Assembly (NCBI RefSeq): GCF_007993815.1
Contig: NZ_VJWE01000015.1
Coordinates: 1-64,000, forward strand
Length of the DNA: 64,000 nt
Reading direction: 5' to 3'
DNA from: Acidovorax delafieldii
GTDB taxonomy: Bacteria; Pseudomonadota; Gammaproteobacteria; Burkholderiales; Burkholderiaceae_C
The notes below the pieces were generated by a model. It ran no database searches, had not been told where the DNA came from, and saw nothing but the letters and a program-made list of their open reading frames with translations. The position numbers were made by a program, and so were the translations under genes. This document shows positions 1 through 8,845 of this stretch, in pieces; within the stretch, counting starts at the first letter, position 1, and each line of letters opens with the position of its first letter.

Positions 1-304
1 GTTCCGCCTGGGCGAAAAACGCGCTGGCCAGCTTGAGGATCTCGTTGGCCTTGCGCAGCTCCTTGTTCTCGCGTTCGAGTTCCTTCAGGCGCTGCAGGTC
101 GGTCGTCGTGACACCGGCCCTCGCGCCGGTGTCGATCTCATCGCGCTTGACCCATTCGTTGAGGGTCTGCGGCACACAGCCAATCTTGGGGGCGATGGAT
201 TCGATCGCGGCCCACAGCGAGGGGTACTCGCCTCGGTGCTCCTGCACCATGCGAACAGCGCGTTCGCGAACCTCGGGTGAGAACTTGTTTGACTTCTTGC
301 TCAT
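1..304 (-). CDS. IS3-family transposase OrfA (helix-turn-helix subunit), runs off window edge
   Basis: Reading leftward from an ATG at 302-304, the product starts [20 protein letters not shown] and continues through [18 protein letters not shown] into a leucine-zipper-like stretch ([20 protein letters not shown]). This is the usual OrfA layout of IS3 elements: a helix-turn-helix that binds the terminal repeats, followed by a zipper. About 101 codons are visible, close to full OrfA length. OrfB, normally made by ribosomal frameshifting at the end of OrfA, would lie outside the window. The family call is confident; whether the element is intact cannot be judged from here. Confidence 0.85.
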   Translation of the reverse strand, partial: MSKKSNKFSPEVRERAVRMVQEHRGEYPSLWAAIESIAPKIGCVPQTLNEWVKRDEIDTGARAGVTTTDLQRLKELERENKELRKANEILKLASAFFAQAE

Positions 305-354
305 GGCTCAATCCTCTCAGAGAAAAGAGCCTCCTCAAAACCCGGGGCGGTTCA
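305..354 (-). mobile_element. Probable terminal inverted repeat and leader of the IS3-type element
   Basis: Upstream of the OrfA start the minus strand begins TGAACCGCCCCGGGTTTTGA, and an AGAGGATTG stretch precedes the ATG. A TGA(A)CC...GGG start followed by about 50 nt of leader is typical of IS3-family left ends, so the element boundary is placed near 354. The matching right end and target duplication are outside the window, so this is inferred from one end only. Confidence 0.6.
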
Positions 355-432
355 TGATGGTCGCGGTTATGTGATCTCAGATCTGAACACGTAGTGCGGT
401 ACCAGCGGTAAGGCCGCATCGCGATCACCGCG

Positions 433-684
433 TTAGGGGCGGTGGCAGTCATGCTCTACGAAAGAACGAACTGGCTTGGTACGAAGAAGGACAATCCTGT
501 CAGCGACTTCGTCGGATACCCTGAGCCCTTTAAGCGACCTTGATGAGGCAGTTGTCGCTCGATCGCTCGATGTAATGGAGACAGTACCTAGCAATGAGGT
601 GGTGCTGGTTGAGGTTCTCCCCAACTCACTGTTGGCACCCTTGAAGCCGTAATCCAAACGGGCAACGTCTTTGAAGATGCTCAT
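433..684 (-). CDS. Small hypothetical ORF, serine/threonine-rich
   Basis: This 83-residue ORF starts MSIFKDVARLDYGFKGANSE and has a serine/threonine-rich middle. No family is recognised. The reason to list it is its start: the ATG overlaps the stop codon of the next upstream small ORF as ATGA, a typical translational-coupling arrangement. Composition does not strongly support coding, and the region lies beside an insertion sequence, so it may be spurious. Confidence 0.3.
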   Translation of the reverse strand: MSIFKDVARLDYGFKGANSELGRTSTSTTSLLGTVSITSSDRATTASSRSLKGLRVSDEVADRIVLLRTKPVRSFVEHDCHRP

Positions 685-827
685 CCGAGTGGTTTCCACA
701 GCGGCGGGTCGGGCTCTGGGAAAGGCAGCGTTTCTCGTTGAGGTCTTTGCAGAGCTTCCCACTGACGCATTCGTTTCAATTGCCGGGGCTTAAGAAGTAC
801 GGCACCAGAGCGATGGGTCTTCGACAT
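681..827 (-). CDS. Small basic hypothetical protein (48 aa)
   Basis: This 48-residue ORF starts MSKTHRSGAVLLKPRQLKRM and ends in a proline-rich tail (LPFPEPDPPLW). A good ribosome site (GAGGAG, about 7 nt before the ATG) supports it, and its stop overlaps the next start. It is rich in Lys and Arg and has no recognisable domain. It sits second in a possible run of three coupled small ORFs (1041 down to 433). Function unknown. Confidence 0.4.
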   Translation of the reverse strand: MSKTHRSGAVLLKPRQLKRMRQWEALQRPQRETLPFPEPDPPLWKPLG

Positions 828-837
828 GCAGGACTCC

Positions 838-1041
838 TCAAGGGTTGAATCGCACGAGCAAGGACGGTTGCGTGCCATCCTGTTTGTCTTTAGTTCTCGC
901 GCGTCTTTCACGGCCTGCGAGTGCCTTGTCATGGTGCGGGTCGTGAATCTCTGTAATCGCAATAAATTGCCCGTATGTAAGAGCGAGAACCTGCACATGG
1001 CGGTCGCAGGTACAAGTAGTTGGCGCACGCTGCTTTTTCAT
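838..1041 (-). CDS. Small hypothetical ORF (67 aa)
   Basis: The ORF starts MKKQRAPTTCTCDRHVQVLA and is hydrophilic, with several His and Lys residues. A weak GGAAG lies about 10 nt before the ATG. The following small ORF begins 10 nt after its stop, and that ORF's ribosome site touches this gene's end. No family is recognised; it is kept only because of this operon-like packing. Confidence 0.3.
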   Translation of the reverse strand: MKKQRAPTTCTCDRHVQVLALTYGQFIAITEIHDPHHDKALAGRERRARTKDKQDGTQPSLLVRFNP

Positions 1042-1220
1042 TGGATTGACTTCCGATCAACGAAGGACGTCAGATAAATTTAGGCGTGTGGTGATTCCAA
1101 TGCCGCCGGAATAGTGCCGCCGTGCTTGTAGGCATTTACCGATGGCAAGCACGGTAAGGAGGTTCAACGACGCGGCCCGACGTCTCACCTCGTTACAGTG
1201 CCACCGGCAAACGCTGGTGT

Positions 1221-1439
1221 TTAGGGCCCCAGGGGTTCGCACTCGGTAACTAACACCTCGCGCCCTTTTGGAGTTATGGAAAGCACGCGCGCGTAGTTGA
1301 TCCCGGAATGCGGATGCGAAAGCATCACGGTCACTAAACCTGCTGCGCGTAGTACGCGAAGCTTATCGATCTTCGCCTCTTCTTCCACGGTGAGCGGTAA
1401 CGAAGACCGCGATATCTCCCTAAGGTACTCAAGAGGCAC
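1221..1439 (-). CDS. Small hypothetical protein, winged-helix-like (72 aa)
   Basis: A GTG start at 1439 is preceded by a good AGGAG at 8-nt spacing. The product starts MPLEYLREISRSSLPLTVEE and has an alternating helix/strand pattern. It includes DKLRVLRAAGLVTVML and RVLSITPKGREVL, which read like the recognition-helix and wing end of small winged-helix proteins (compare the 'LTPKGREVL' ends of MarR or PadR proteins). That likeness is an inference from pattern alone. No partner gene is adjacent. Confidence 0.5.
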   Translation of the reverse strand: MPLEYLREISRSSLPLTVEEEAKIDKLRVLRAAGLVTVMLSHPHSGINYARVLSITPKGREVLVTECEPLGP

Positions 1440-1441
1440 AT

Positions 1442-1814
1442 TCGTCTCCTAAAAATGTCACCACACGTGAAATTTTTAGAGAGTTGTCTTCTTCAAATTG
1501 TGAAAATTCGTTGCCCACTTTCGGGTCAGGGTCGTCATAACTCCAACATCCAAGTCACGACCCATGGTTCGCTAAGCCACCTTGGACCCAAAGAGGTCCA
1601 GACTGCAGACCTTCACTGAACTAAATGTGCACGAGGCTTAGCGCGTGTTGGCGAAAGGAAGGGCAGATCGCGGCGCTGAACACGTGAGTCTGTCCAGCAG
1701 GTGCTCATCACTACCTCCGTAAGCTTTCTGCAGCGACCCCGCTACAGCGGATATAGGTCGAAAGCTTGGTAGCTTTCCAAACAGCCTCCTACTCCACGTT
1801 CACATTGGAAACCT
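1442..1814. other. Intergenic stretch with nothing recognised
   Basis: About 370 nt lie between a small hypothetical gene and the convergent end of the next minus-strand ORF. I found no convincing ORF, RNA gene or long repeat. It is more AT-rich near 1450-1510, just upstream of the GTG-start gene, and may carry that gene's promoter. Confidence 0.4.
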
Positions 1815-2159
1815 TCACCTGATGGGGCCGAAACCGAAATAGCCAACTTTCTCAGGTTTCGGTTGCGGCCTCTTGGCGGTCTCTTCAGCATCGGAGTGCG
1901 CTGTCGCAATCAGCCCTTCTTTCTGAGTTGCATCGCTTCGCCCCCGCGTCCAGCGGGGCCCCTCATCGAGATCGTCAATCATCTGTTCAAGCGAGACCAA
2001 CCCATCGGCCATCGCTTCCTTGTAGCGATGACGCCCACCGGTCGCTCGGTCGATTTCTACCCATTGATCCCCAGAGCGCTGTTCCGTGATCACCCACTCG
2101 TAAGTGCCGGGACTGGGTTCTTCAACATGGACTGCCACCAGGCGTAGTTCATTGGCCAT
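1815..2159 (-). CDS. Hypothetical protein divergent from the Ku gene
   Basis: The 114-residue soluble, acidic protein starts MANELRLVAVHVEEPSPGTY and contains GTYEWVITEQ, DQWVEIDRATGG and LEQMIDDLDEGPRW. This pattern suggests a small beta-rich domain followed by a charged, disordered tail. It reads away from the Ku gene, so the two may share a promoter region (2160-2287). No function can be assigned. Even amino-acid usage and third-position GC make it a likely real gene. Confidence 0.6.
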   Translation of the reverse strand: MANELRLVAVHVEEPSPGTYEWVITEQRSGDQWVEIDRATGGRHRYKEAMADGLVSLEQMIDDLDEGPRWTRGRSDATQKEGLIATAHSDAEETAKRPQPKPEKVGYFGFGPIR

Positions 2160-2287
2160 GCCCGAGCATAGGAACGAGCCACTGGGACAGGAATGTTCGA
2201 AAGCCTACGCCAGTGGTAAGTCGCGGCCTACATTCTCCCGAAAGCCCAACCGCCAGACTGGTCGCCATAGATACGGTGGAGAACCCC

Positions 2288-3208
2288 ATGGCAACTGGCA
2301 GTCGCACCCTCTGGAAAGGTGCCATCACATTCGGCTTGGTCCACATACCTGTCGGCCTGCACACCGCAGCCACAGCGGAAGGCGTGGACTTTGACTGGCT
2401 GGACAAACGCAGCATGGACCCGGTGGGCTACAAGCGGGTGAACAAGCGCACTGGCCGCGAAATCACCAAGGACAACATCGTCAAGGGTGTCGAGTACGAA
2501 GACGGCAAGTACGTAATCATTAGCCCCGAGGAAGTCGAAGCTGTCTTTCCGAAGACCACGCAGACGATCACGATAGAACGGTTCATCGAAGCGAACGAAC
2601 TACCTTTCGTGTTCCTTGAGCGTCCGTATTACGTCGCGCCCATCAATAAGAGCGACAAAGTCTACGCCCTTCTGAGGGAAGCGCTGGTCTCTACAGGAAA
2701 GATCGGTCTGGCGAAAGTTGTCATCGCTACGAAACAGCATTTGGCTGCCCTTGTGCCCTCAGGACCGGCCCTCGTCCTGTCACTGCTGCGATGGGGCGAT
2801 GAGGTCAAGACGCTGGACAGCTTGGCACTCCCTGCCGCGGGCCGCAAGGCGATAAGCGCGGCTGAGCTCAAGATGGCCACGCAACTCGTGGAGGAAATGT
2901 CCGGCAAGTGGGACCCAGCCGACTTCAAGGATGAGTTCCGCCTTCAGGTCATGCAACTGGTGGAAAAGAAAGCGAAGGCCGGTGAGGGCAAGACTGTGCT
3001 TGAACCTGAAGAGGAAGCTCCGCAGTCCGCCGACGTGATTGATCTCACCGCATTGCTCCAACGCAGTCTCAAAAGCGGGGGAAAGTCTGGCAACAGTAAG
3101 TCGGCCGCTAAAACACCCTCAAGCAAAACAGCCGCGAAGACTCCCTCCAGAAAGCCTGCCGCCAAATCCTCTGCGCGCAGGTCAGGTGCTGAACGCAAAG
3201 CAGCTTAA
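2288..3208 (+). CDS. ku: Ku protein of bacterial non-homologous end joining
   Basis: This 306-residue protein begins MATGSRTLWKGAITFGLVHI, the hallmark start of bacterial Ku. The conserved core follows (GYKRVNKRTGREI, GVEYEDGKYVIISPEE, FIEANELPFVFLERPYYVAP). Ku homodimers encircle broken DNA ends and recruit LigD. The C-terminal 50 residues are a Lys/Ser/Ala-rich tail with KTPS repeats, a DNA-binding extension common in this family. An upstream in-frame GTG at 2213 exists, but the ATG at 2288 preceded by GGTGGAG matches family length. The gene leads a Ku, DUF3606, LigD operon. Confidence 0.97.
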   Translation: MATGSRTLWKGAITFGLVHIPVGLHTAATAEGVDFDWLDKRSMDPVGYKRVNKRTGREITKDNIVKGVEYEDGKYVIISPEEVEAVFPKTTQTITIERFIEANELPFVFLERPYYVAPINKSDKVYALLREALVSTGKIGLAKVVIATKQHLAALVPSGPALVLSLLRWGDEVKTLDSLALPAAGRKAISAAELKMATQLVEEMSGKWDPADFKDEFRLQVMQLVEKKAKAGEGKTVLEPEEEAPQSADVIDLTALLQRSLKSGGKSGNSKSAAKTPSSKTAAKTPSRKPAAKSSARRSGAERKAA

Positions 3209-3238
3209 GTCTTATTCCCCCTTGAAAGGAGTAGCACC

Positions 3239-3421
3239 ATGCCAGACAGCAAATCCCAAATCGGCGGCCAGGATCGCAAACGCATCAACCTGTCCGAGGA
3301 CTACGAGGTTCGCGACTGGGCCAAGAAGTTCCACGTGACACCGGAGCAACTCAAGGCTGCGGTCGGTGCCGTCGGCAACGAGGCCGCCGCAGTCGAGGCC
3401 CACTTGAAGCAAAGCCGGTGA
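3239..3421 (+). CDS. DUF3606 domain protein
   Basis: A 60-residue protein beginning MPDSKSQIGGQDRKRINLSE, then YEVRDWAKKFHVTPEQLKAAV. This matches DUF3606, a short all-helical domain with a W/F-containing helix-turn-helix-like core, often found near DNA-repair or stress genes. An AAAGGAG ribosome site lies 9 nt before the ATG. It sits 30 nt after Ku, and only 4 nt separate its stop from the next start, so it is cotranscribed with the end-joining genes. A role in end joining is inferred from context only. Confidence 0.85.
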   Translation: MPDSKSQIGGQDRKRINLSEDYEVRDWAKKFHVTPEQLKAAVGAVGNEAAAVEAHLKQSR

Positions 3422-3425
3422 GTCC

Positions 3426-6400
3426 GTGCGGGTCGCGACGTGGAACATCAACAATGTCAATAAGCGTATAGCGCTGCTTTTGGACTGGCTGCAGCGTACG
3501 CAACCTGATGTTGTCGCGCTCCAGGAGATCAAATGCCTGGCGGATGATTTCCCGACCGCCGCACTGCAGGCCGCCGGATACAACAGCTTGGTGGTTGGCC
3601 AACGGGCGTGGAATGGTGTGGCAATTCTGACCCGCGACGCGGAGCCTCTGCCGGTCGTCACGGCGCTGCCTGGGGACCCGGCAGATAAGGAGGCGCGCTA
3701 TCTTGAAGCAGCCATCCAAGGGATCCTGTTCGCATGCCTCTATTTGCCCAACGGCAATCCGTGCCCCGGTCCCAAGTTCGACTACAAACTCCGATGGTTC
3801 GAGCGACTACAGCGCCGCACCCAGGAACTGTGGAACTCCGGGCATCCCGTGGTATTGCTCGGTGATTGGAACGTCGTACCCACCGATGCCGACATCTACA
3901 AGCCAGACACTTGGCGCGATGACGCATTGCTGCAGCCAGAGCCACGCGCAGCTTTCGCCAGTGTTCTGTCGCAAGGCTGGACAGATGCCATTGCCAAGCT
4001 GCATCGGAAGAAAGTGCCGTTCACCTTCTGGGACTACCGGCGCAAGCGCTGGGAGCGCGATGCCGGCCTCCGCATCGATCACATCTTGGTTGGACACTCG
4101 CTCAAACTGGTGGACGCGGGCGTGGACCGCGAGGAGCGCGGAAGAGAAAGCCCGAGCGACCACGCTCCGGTCTGGGCGGAACTCTCCGTCGAGAACAGTC
4201 GGTCCCCTCGCAAACAGACAACTGGAGCCCAAAAATCGCCACGCACAAAGCCGGAGCTGCCAAACGCGAAAGCGGAGCTGGCATCCCCAATCGATCCGCT
4301 TACGAAGTACAACGCCAAGCGTGACTTCAGCAAAACTGGCGAACCTGCAGGCGTTACCGCAAAGCGGCCTCGTAGTGAAAGCGCGCCGAACAAGGCCCTG
4401 CAATTCGTCATACAGAAACACTGGGCAACCCGCCTCCACTACGACTTTCGCCTGGAAATGGACGGGGTGATGGTCAGCTGGGCAGTGCCTAAAGGCCCCT
4501 CTTTGGACCCCAAGGTCAAGTCCTTGGCAATCCACGTGGAGGACCATCCCGTCGGCTACAACACTTTTGAGGGCACGATTCCCAAGGGCCAGTACGGAGG
4601 TGGCAAAGTCATTATCTGGGACCGAGGAACCTGGGAGCCAGTGGGTGACCCCAGAGAGGGATTGGCCAAGGGCAAGATCATGTTCCACCTCCACGGTCAA
4701 AAGCTCGCAGGCTTGTGGGAACTCGTGCGGATTTCCAAGCCCGGCGAAAAGAAGCAGGACCAGTGGATTCTCTTCAAAAAGAGCGGCGACGCCTGGGCGC
4801 GAGCGAGCACGGACTACGACGTTATCACCGCGCTGCCCGACAGCGTGGTTGAGACGCCGCTCGGACTGGCAGAGGAGCGCGAACCGGCTGGTGGCGCGCA
4901 GGCGTCAGCCGCCGCCCCTACATCGATGGCCCTTTCGCGCAAGGACCGTATGCCTGAGAAGCTGGAGCCGCAGCTCGCTACCCTGGTGTCCTCGGTCCCC
5001 GAGGGCAACTGGATCATCGAGACCAAATTTGATGGATACCGGATCCTCGCTCGGGTCGAGGGCGACGAGGTCCGGCTTTTCACGCGTAACGGAAATGACT
5101 GGACGAACAAGCTGCAAGGCGTCGCCAACGCAATCGCGAAGTTGGGGGTGACCCGGGCCTGGATTGACGGGGAGATTGTGGTCCTCAACGATTCAGGACT
5201 GCCCGACTTCAACCGGCTTCAGAACGCTATCGACAATGCGCGTACGCGCGATGTCGTGTTCTTCGCTTTCGATGTCCCTTACCTGGGCGACCAGGATCTG
5301 CGCGATGTACCGCTTTCTGCGCGGCGGCAGTTGCTCAAGGAGCTTTTCAACAAACGCGAGAACAACGTAGTGCGCTTCAGCCCCGCCTATGAAGTGGTGC
5401 CCTCCCAGCTTCTGGGCGCAGCGTGCGAGATGGGGCTGGAGGGCTTGATGGTCAAGCGCGCGGACGCGCCCTACGTTTCGGGACGCACGGACAGCTGGAT
5501 GAAGCTCAAATGCCAGCATCGGCAGGAGTTCGTAGTTTTGGGATTTAACGATCGCACAGGTGCCCCCAAGGAAGTGGGTAGCCTGCTGCTGGGCTACTAC
5601 GAGGATGGAAAGCTCCTGGCCGCCGGTTCGGTTGGCACAGGGTGGGACGCAGCGATGGGCGCCAAGTTGCACCGACGCCTGGCGAAGCTGGAAGTCGCGG
5701 AACCGTCCCTAGATGAAGCCGAGTTCAAGCCGGGGCGCTGGTCCAAGCGGAAGGCGGGCGCAGAACGGTGGGTTCGTCCCTCGCTGGTGGTGGAGGTGGC
5801 GTTTGGCGAGTGGACGCCTGACAAGCGCATTCGCCATGCCGTGTTTCGTGGAATCCGCACCGACAAGCCCGCGCAGATGATCACACGCGAGAGCGCTAAG
5901 GCACCTCGAAGCCCAACAACCTCTGCGGTGGCAGCAAAAAGCAAGGCAACGTCTTCCAGCCCAAATGTCAAGATCACCCATCCTGACCGGGTGATCGATC
6001 CCAGTACAGGACTGCGCAAGATCGACCTCGTCCGGTACTACGAGAGCGTGGCTGAATGGATGCTTCCGCATCTCAGGGACCGCCCGACTTCTTTGGTGAG
6101 GGCTCCCACTGGCATCACCGGGCAGCTGTTTTTCCAGAAGCACTCCGACAGCCGGATGCCTGGTGTGAAGATACTCGATCCAGCGCTTTGGCCGGGCCAC
6201 GAGGCGTTGCTAACAGTGGGTTCTGAAGAAGGGCTGGTGTCTGCTGCCCAGATGAATGTGATCGAGTTCCACACCTGGAATTCAAAGGTAGCCCGAATCA
6301 ACCAACCGGATCGGTTCGTGCTTGACCTTGATCCTGGCGAGGGAGTCACGTGGCCGATGCTGCAGGAAGCGGCGCAGCTCACGCGGGTGGTGCTTGATGA

Positions 6401-6857
6401 GCTAGGTCTGGAATGCTGGCTCAAGACCAGTGGTGGTAAGGGACTGCACCTGGTCGTGCCCATTGCGCCGAAGTACGACTACCCCAAGGTGAAGGCCTTC
6501 TCCCAAGCAGTCGCCCGGCACATGGCCCGCGTCATTCCATCGAAATTTGTCGCTGTGATGGGAGGGCGAAAGCGCGTCGGGAAGATATTCATCGACTACT
6601 TGCGCAATGGCCACGGGCAGACCACCGCGTGCGCGTTTTCCGCTCGTTCGCGGCCTGGTATGGGGGTTTCGATGCCGGTGGGATGGGAACAACTCAAGGA
6701 ACTCAAAGGTGGGGCGCAGTGGACCATTGCCACGGCCCGGGAGTATCTGAGTTTTCAGCAGGAGGACCCTTGGGCGAAATTCTGGAGGAAGCGCCAATCC
6801 CTGGAAAGGGCTCACAAGGTGCTATCTGCCGCGCAGAAAAGTGCTCATCGTCCCTGA
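3426..6857 (+). CDS. ligD: Exonuclease III-LigD fusion: nuclease, phosphoesterase, ATP ligase and polymerase in one chain
   Basis: A single uninterrupted 1143-residue frame with a GTG start. Residues 1-255 are a complete exonuclease III/AP-endonuclease fold (E34 in LQE, GDWN at 146-149, ID at 217-218, terminal SDH at 244-246). A basic, Pro/Ser-rich linker (about 256-292) follows. LigD then starts at KYNAKRDFSK: a 3'-phosphoesterase (H332, H338, D340, R342, H374), an ATP-dependent ligase (KFDGYR with K534, EGLMVKR 672-678, WMKLKC 691-696, OB fold to about 820), and a primase-type polymerase (D967, D969, GGKGLH 1003-1008, D1057). The domain order PE-Lig-Pol is the Pseudomonas type. The added nuclease suggests end trimming or abasic-site cleavage coupled to ligation; that role is inferred. 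Confidence 0.96.
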   Translation: MRVATWNINNVNKRIALLLDWLQRTQPDVVALQEIKCLADDFPTAALQAAGYNSLVVGQRAWNGVAILTRDAEPLPVVTALPGDPADKEARYLEAAIQGILFACLYLPNGNPCPGPKFDYKLRWFERLQRRTQELWNSGHPVVLLGDWNVVPTDADIYKPDTWRDDALLQPEPRAAFASVLSQGWTDAIAKLHRKKVPFTFWDYRRKRWERDAGLRIDHILVGHSLKLVDAGVDREERGRESPSDHAPVWAELSVENSRSPRKQTTGAQKSPRTKPELPNAKAELASPIDPLTKYNAKRDFSKTGEPAGVTAKRPRSESAPNKALQFVIQKHWATRLHYDFRLEMDGVMVSWAVPKGPSLDPKVKSLAIHVEDHPVGYNTFEGTIPKGQYGGGKVIIWDRGTWEPVGDPREGLAKGKIMFHLHGQKLAGLWELVRISKPGEKKQDQWILFKKSGDAWARASTDYDVITALPDSVVETPLGLAEEREPAGGAQASAAAPTSMALSRKDRMPEKLEPQLATLVSSVPEGNWIIETKFDGYRILARVEGDEVRLFTRNGNDWTNKLQGVANAIAKLGVTRAWIDGEIVVLNDSGLPDFNRLQNAIDNARTRDVVFFAFDVPYLGDQDLRDVPLSARRQLLKELFNKRENNVVRFSPAYEVVPSQLLGAACEMGLEGLMVKRADAPYVSGRTDSWMKLKCQHRQEFVVLGFNDRTGAPKEVGSLLLGYYEDGKLLAAGSVGTGWDAAMGAKLHRRLAKLEVAEPSLDEAEFKPGRWSKRKAGAERWVRPSLVVEVAFGEWTPDKRIRHAVFRGIRTDKPAQMITRESAKAPRSPTTSAVAAKSKATSSSPNVKITHPDRVIDPSTGLRKIDLVRYYESVAEWMLPHLRDRPTSLVRAPTGITGQLFFQKHSDSRMPGVKILDPALWPGHEALLTVGSEEGLVSAAQMNVIEFHTWNSKVARINQPDRFVLDLDPGEGVTWPMLQEAAQLTRVVLDELGLECWLKTSGGKGLHLVVPIAPKYDYPKVKAFSQAVARHMARVIPSKFVAVMGGRKRVGKIFIDYLRNGHGQTTACAFSARSRPGMGVSMPVGWEQLKELKGGAQWTIATAREYLSFQQEDPWAKFWRKRQSLERAHKVLSAAQKSAHRP

Positions 6858-6878
6858 CCCGTTGATTATTTGTTGCAG

Positions 6879-7931
6879 CTAGCCGTCCCCCGCATTGCCG
6901 GTTATGGGCAGCACGATGCCCGTGATGTAGCTGGAGCAACACGGCGCCGCCAGGAACACGTAGGCGGGTGAAATTTCCTCGGGTTGCGCCGGGCGGCCCA
7001 GGTGCGTTTTGGCGCCAAACTTTTCCACCTCATTGGCGGGGCGGTCCGCAGGGTTCAACGGTGTCCACACCGGCCCCGGCGCCACCGCGTTCACGCGAAT
7101 GCCCCGGTCGGCCAGGTTGTGCGCCAGCGCCTTGGTAAAGGCATGGATCGCGCCCTTGGTGGCCGAATAGTCCAGCAGCTCCTTGCTACCTCGCAGGCCC
7201 GTGACCGAGCCCGTGTTGATGATCGAATCGCCGCGTTGCAGATGCGGCAGCGCCGCCTTGGCCATGTGGAAGTAGCCGTAGATGTTGGTGCGGAATGTCT
7301 CGTCAAACCGTTCCTCCGTTAATTCATCGAGCGACGCAGCGTGCTCCTGAAACGCCGCGTTGTTGATCAGCACATTGAGTTTGCCAAAGGTCTTCACGAC
7401 CTTGCCCACCGCCTCGCTGCAGAAATCCGCATCTTTCACATCACCCGCCAGCGCCAGGCTGCGGCCCCCTTCGGCCTCGATATGGGCACAGGTCTCGCGG
7501 GCATCCTCATGTTCACTCAGGTAGGCGATGGCGACATCCGCCCCCTCGCGGGCGCAGAGCACAGCCACGGCGCGCCCGATGCCGGAATCTCCCCCGGTGA
7601 TCAGTACCGACATCCCATCGAGCTTGCCACTACCACGGTAATGCTGGGCTTGGTAGCGCGGTTTGAGCTGCATATCGGCTTCCAGGCCGGGCTTGTCCAG
7701 ATGCTGGCGCGGCAGTGGCGGCTTGGGCTCTTCATGGCCAGGACCTGGTGCTGCACGTTGGTTGGGGGCGCCCTTCTGCGCTTCCTTCCTCTCGTTCTGT
7801 GCAACGTGGTCCTGGTTGTTCAGGTCTTGCTGGGCCTGGATGGCGCGGTGCTTCTTTGCGGTCTGGTGGCCGGATGCGCTGGAACTGGATTTTTTGGGGG
7901 GCTGGGAGCGGATGGAGGTGGAGGCGGTCAT
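6879..7931 (-). CDS. Short-chain dehydrogenase/reductase, YghA-like, with long disordered N-terminus
   Basis: This 350-residue NAD(P)-dependent oxidoreductase has the classical SDR signature: TGGDSGIGRA from 112, NNAAF near 190, and the catalytic S242, Y255 and K259. The first 85 residues are Lys/Gln/Pro-rich and probably disordered, as in the YghA/YhdF stress-associated branch. The ATG at 7931 is preferred over an upstream TTG. The 3' end faces the ligD gene with only 21 nt between. Neighbouring hydrophilic low-complexity genes suggest a desiccation or general stress locus; the substrate is unknown. Confidence 0.9.
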   Translation of the reverse strand: MTASTSIRSQPPKKSSSSASGHQTAKKHRAIQAQQDLNNQDHVAQNERKEAQKGAPNQRAAPGPGHEEPKPPLPRQHLDKPGLEADMQLKPRYQAQHYRGSGKLDGMSVLITGGDSGIGRAVAVLCAREGADVAIAYLSEHEDARETCAHIEAEGGRSLALAGDVKDADFCSEAVGKVVKTFGKLNVLINNAAFQEHAASLDELTEERFDETFRTNIYGYFHMAKAALPHLQRGDSIINTGSVTGLRGSKELLDYSATKGAIHAFTKALAHNLADRGIRVNAVAPGPVWTPLNPADRPANEVEKFGAKTHLGRPAQPEEISPAYVFLAAPCCSSYITGIVLPITGNAGDG

Positions 7932-8095
7932 GGCGGTATGTCTTTCTGCCGCGAGGGGCTCTAAGTCAACCAAAGTAAGAAGTGGCGCCTGGGCTTCAAG
8001 GCCAGTGCGCCCACGGTGATACGGACGGCGAGTTCAACGACCGGGCCGGGCCAGTACACACTGCCCCGGCCCGGCCGCGTCAGTCGCTGCAACGG

Positions 8096-8845
8096 TCAGC
8101 CGGCATCCTTGGACTTGCCGGTATTGCCCTGGTTGCCGCCCGATGCACTGCTGGATGCGCTCTGGGAGCCCGCACCTTTCTGGTTCTGCTGGCCGGACTG
8201 CTGCTGACCCGAACTGCCGCTGGTGCGGCTGGAGCGCCACTGGCTGAAGTCATCCGAGAACTTCTGGTAGCGCTCCTTGCGCCAGCTGTCGTAGTCGTCA
8301 TCCAGCATGCGCAGTTGCTCGTCGCGCCACTGCTGGTAGTCGGGATCGCGGTGGCCCCGGCTCTGCTGGGCGGGCGGTGCGTTGCGGGTGAAGCCATAGG
8401 CGTTGCCGTAGCCACCCTGGCCGCGTTCATCATCGCGATAGGGCGAGGCAAAACGCCCTTCGTCATCGCGAAAGCCCTGGCTCTCGTACGGGGCGCCCCA
8501 GGCCTGGTGCTGACGGCCGGGGCCGTTGTCATAGCCCGAGCGGCCCTGAGGCCCATACGCGCCAAAACCCTCACGCCCCGAGCGCGGGTAGCCCTGCGAT
8601 TCGCCACGGCTGCGGTTCAGGCCGTACTGGCCATAACGTTCCTGGCCATAGCGTTCTTGCTCATAGCGGTCGCTGCGGTCATTGCGGTTCTCGAACTCCT
8701 GGCGGTAACCGCCAGGGCTGCTGCCGCGATGGTCTTCGCTGCCGTAGCCCTGGTGGTCACCGCGCTCGGTAAAGCGCATGTCGTCGGCATCGCGGCCCAT
8801 GCCATGGCGGGAAAAGTTGCTGTCGTCGCTGTCTCGGTAGCCCAT
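8096..8845 (-). CDS. Hydrophilic low-complexity stress-type protein
   Basis: This 249-residue protein starts MGYRDSDDSNFSRHGMGRDA and is dominated by Gly, Arg, Tyr, Asp and Gln, with repeated EQERYGQ and RSGREGFGAYGPQGR units. The one ordered-looking part is near residues 180-215 (DYQQWRDEQLRMLDDDYDSW, then KFSDDFSQWRSSR), a short W-rich helical motif. A Ser/Gln/Gly tail ends it. An AAGGAG ribosome site precedes the ATG. It resembles hydrophilin-like proteins beside YghA-type SDRs in Comamonadaceae; the function is inferred only from composition. Confidence 0.75.
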   Translation of the reverse strand: MGYRDSDDSNFSRHGMGRDADDMRFTERGDHQGYGSEDHRGSSPGGYRQEFENRNDRSDRYEQERYGQERYGQYGLNRSRGESQGYPRSGREGFGAYGPQGRSGYDNGPGRQHQAWGAPYESQGFRDDEGRFASPYRDDERGQGGYGNAYGFTRNAPPAQQSRGHRDPDYQQWRDEQLRMLDDDYDSWRKERYQKFSDDFSQWRSSRTSGSSGQQQSGQQNQKGAGSQSASSSASGGNQGNTGKSKDAG

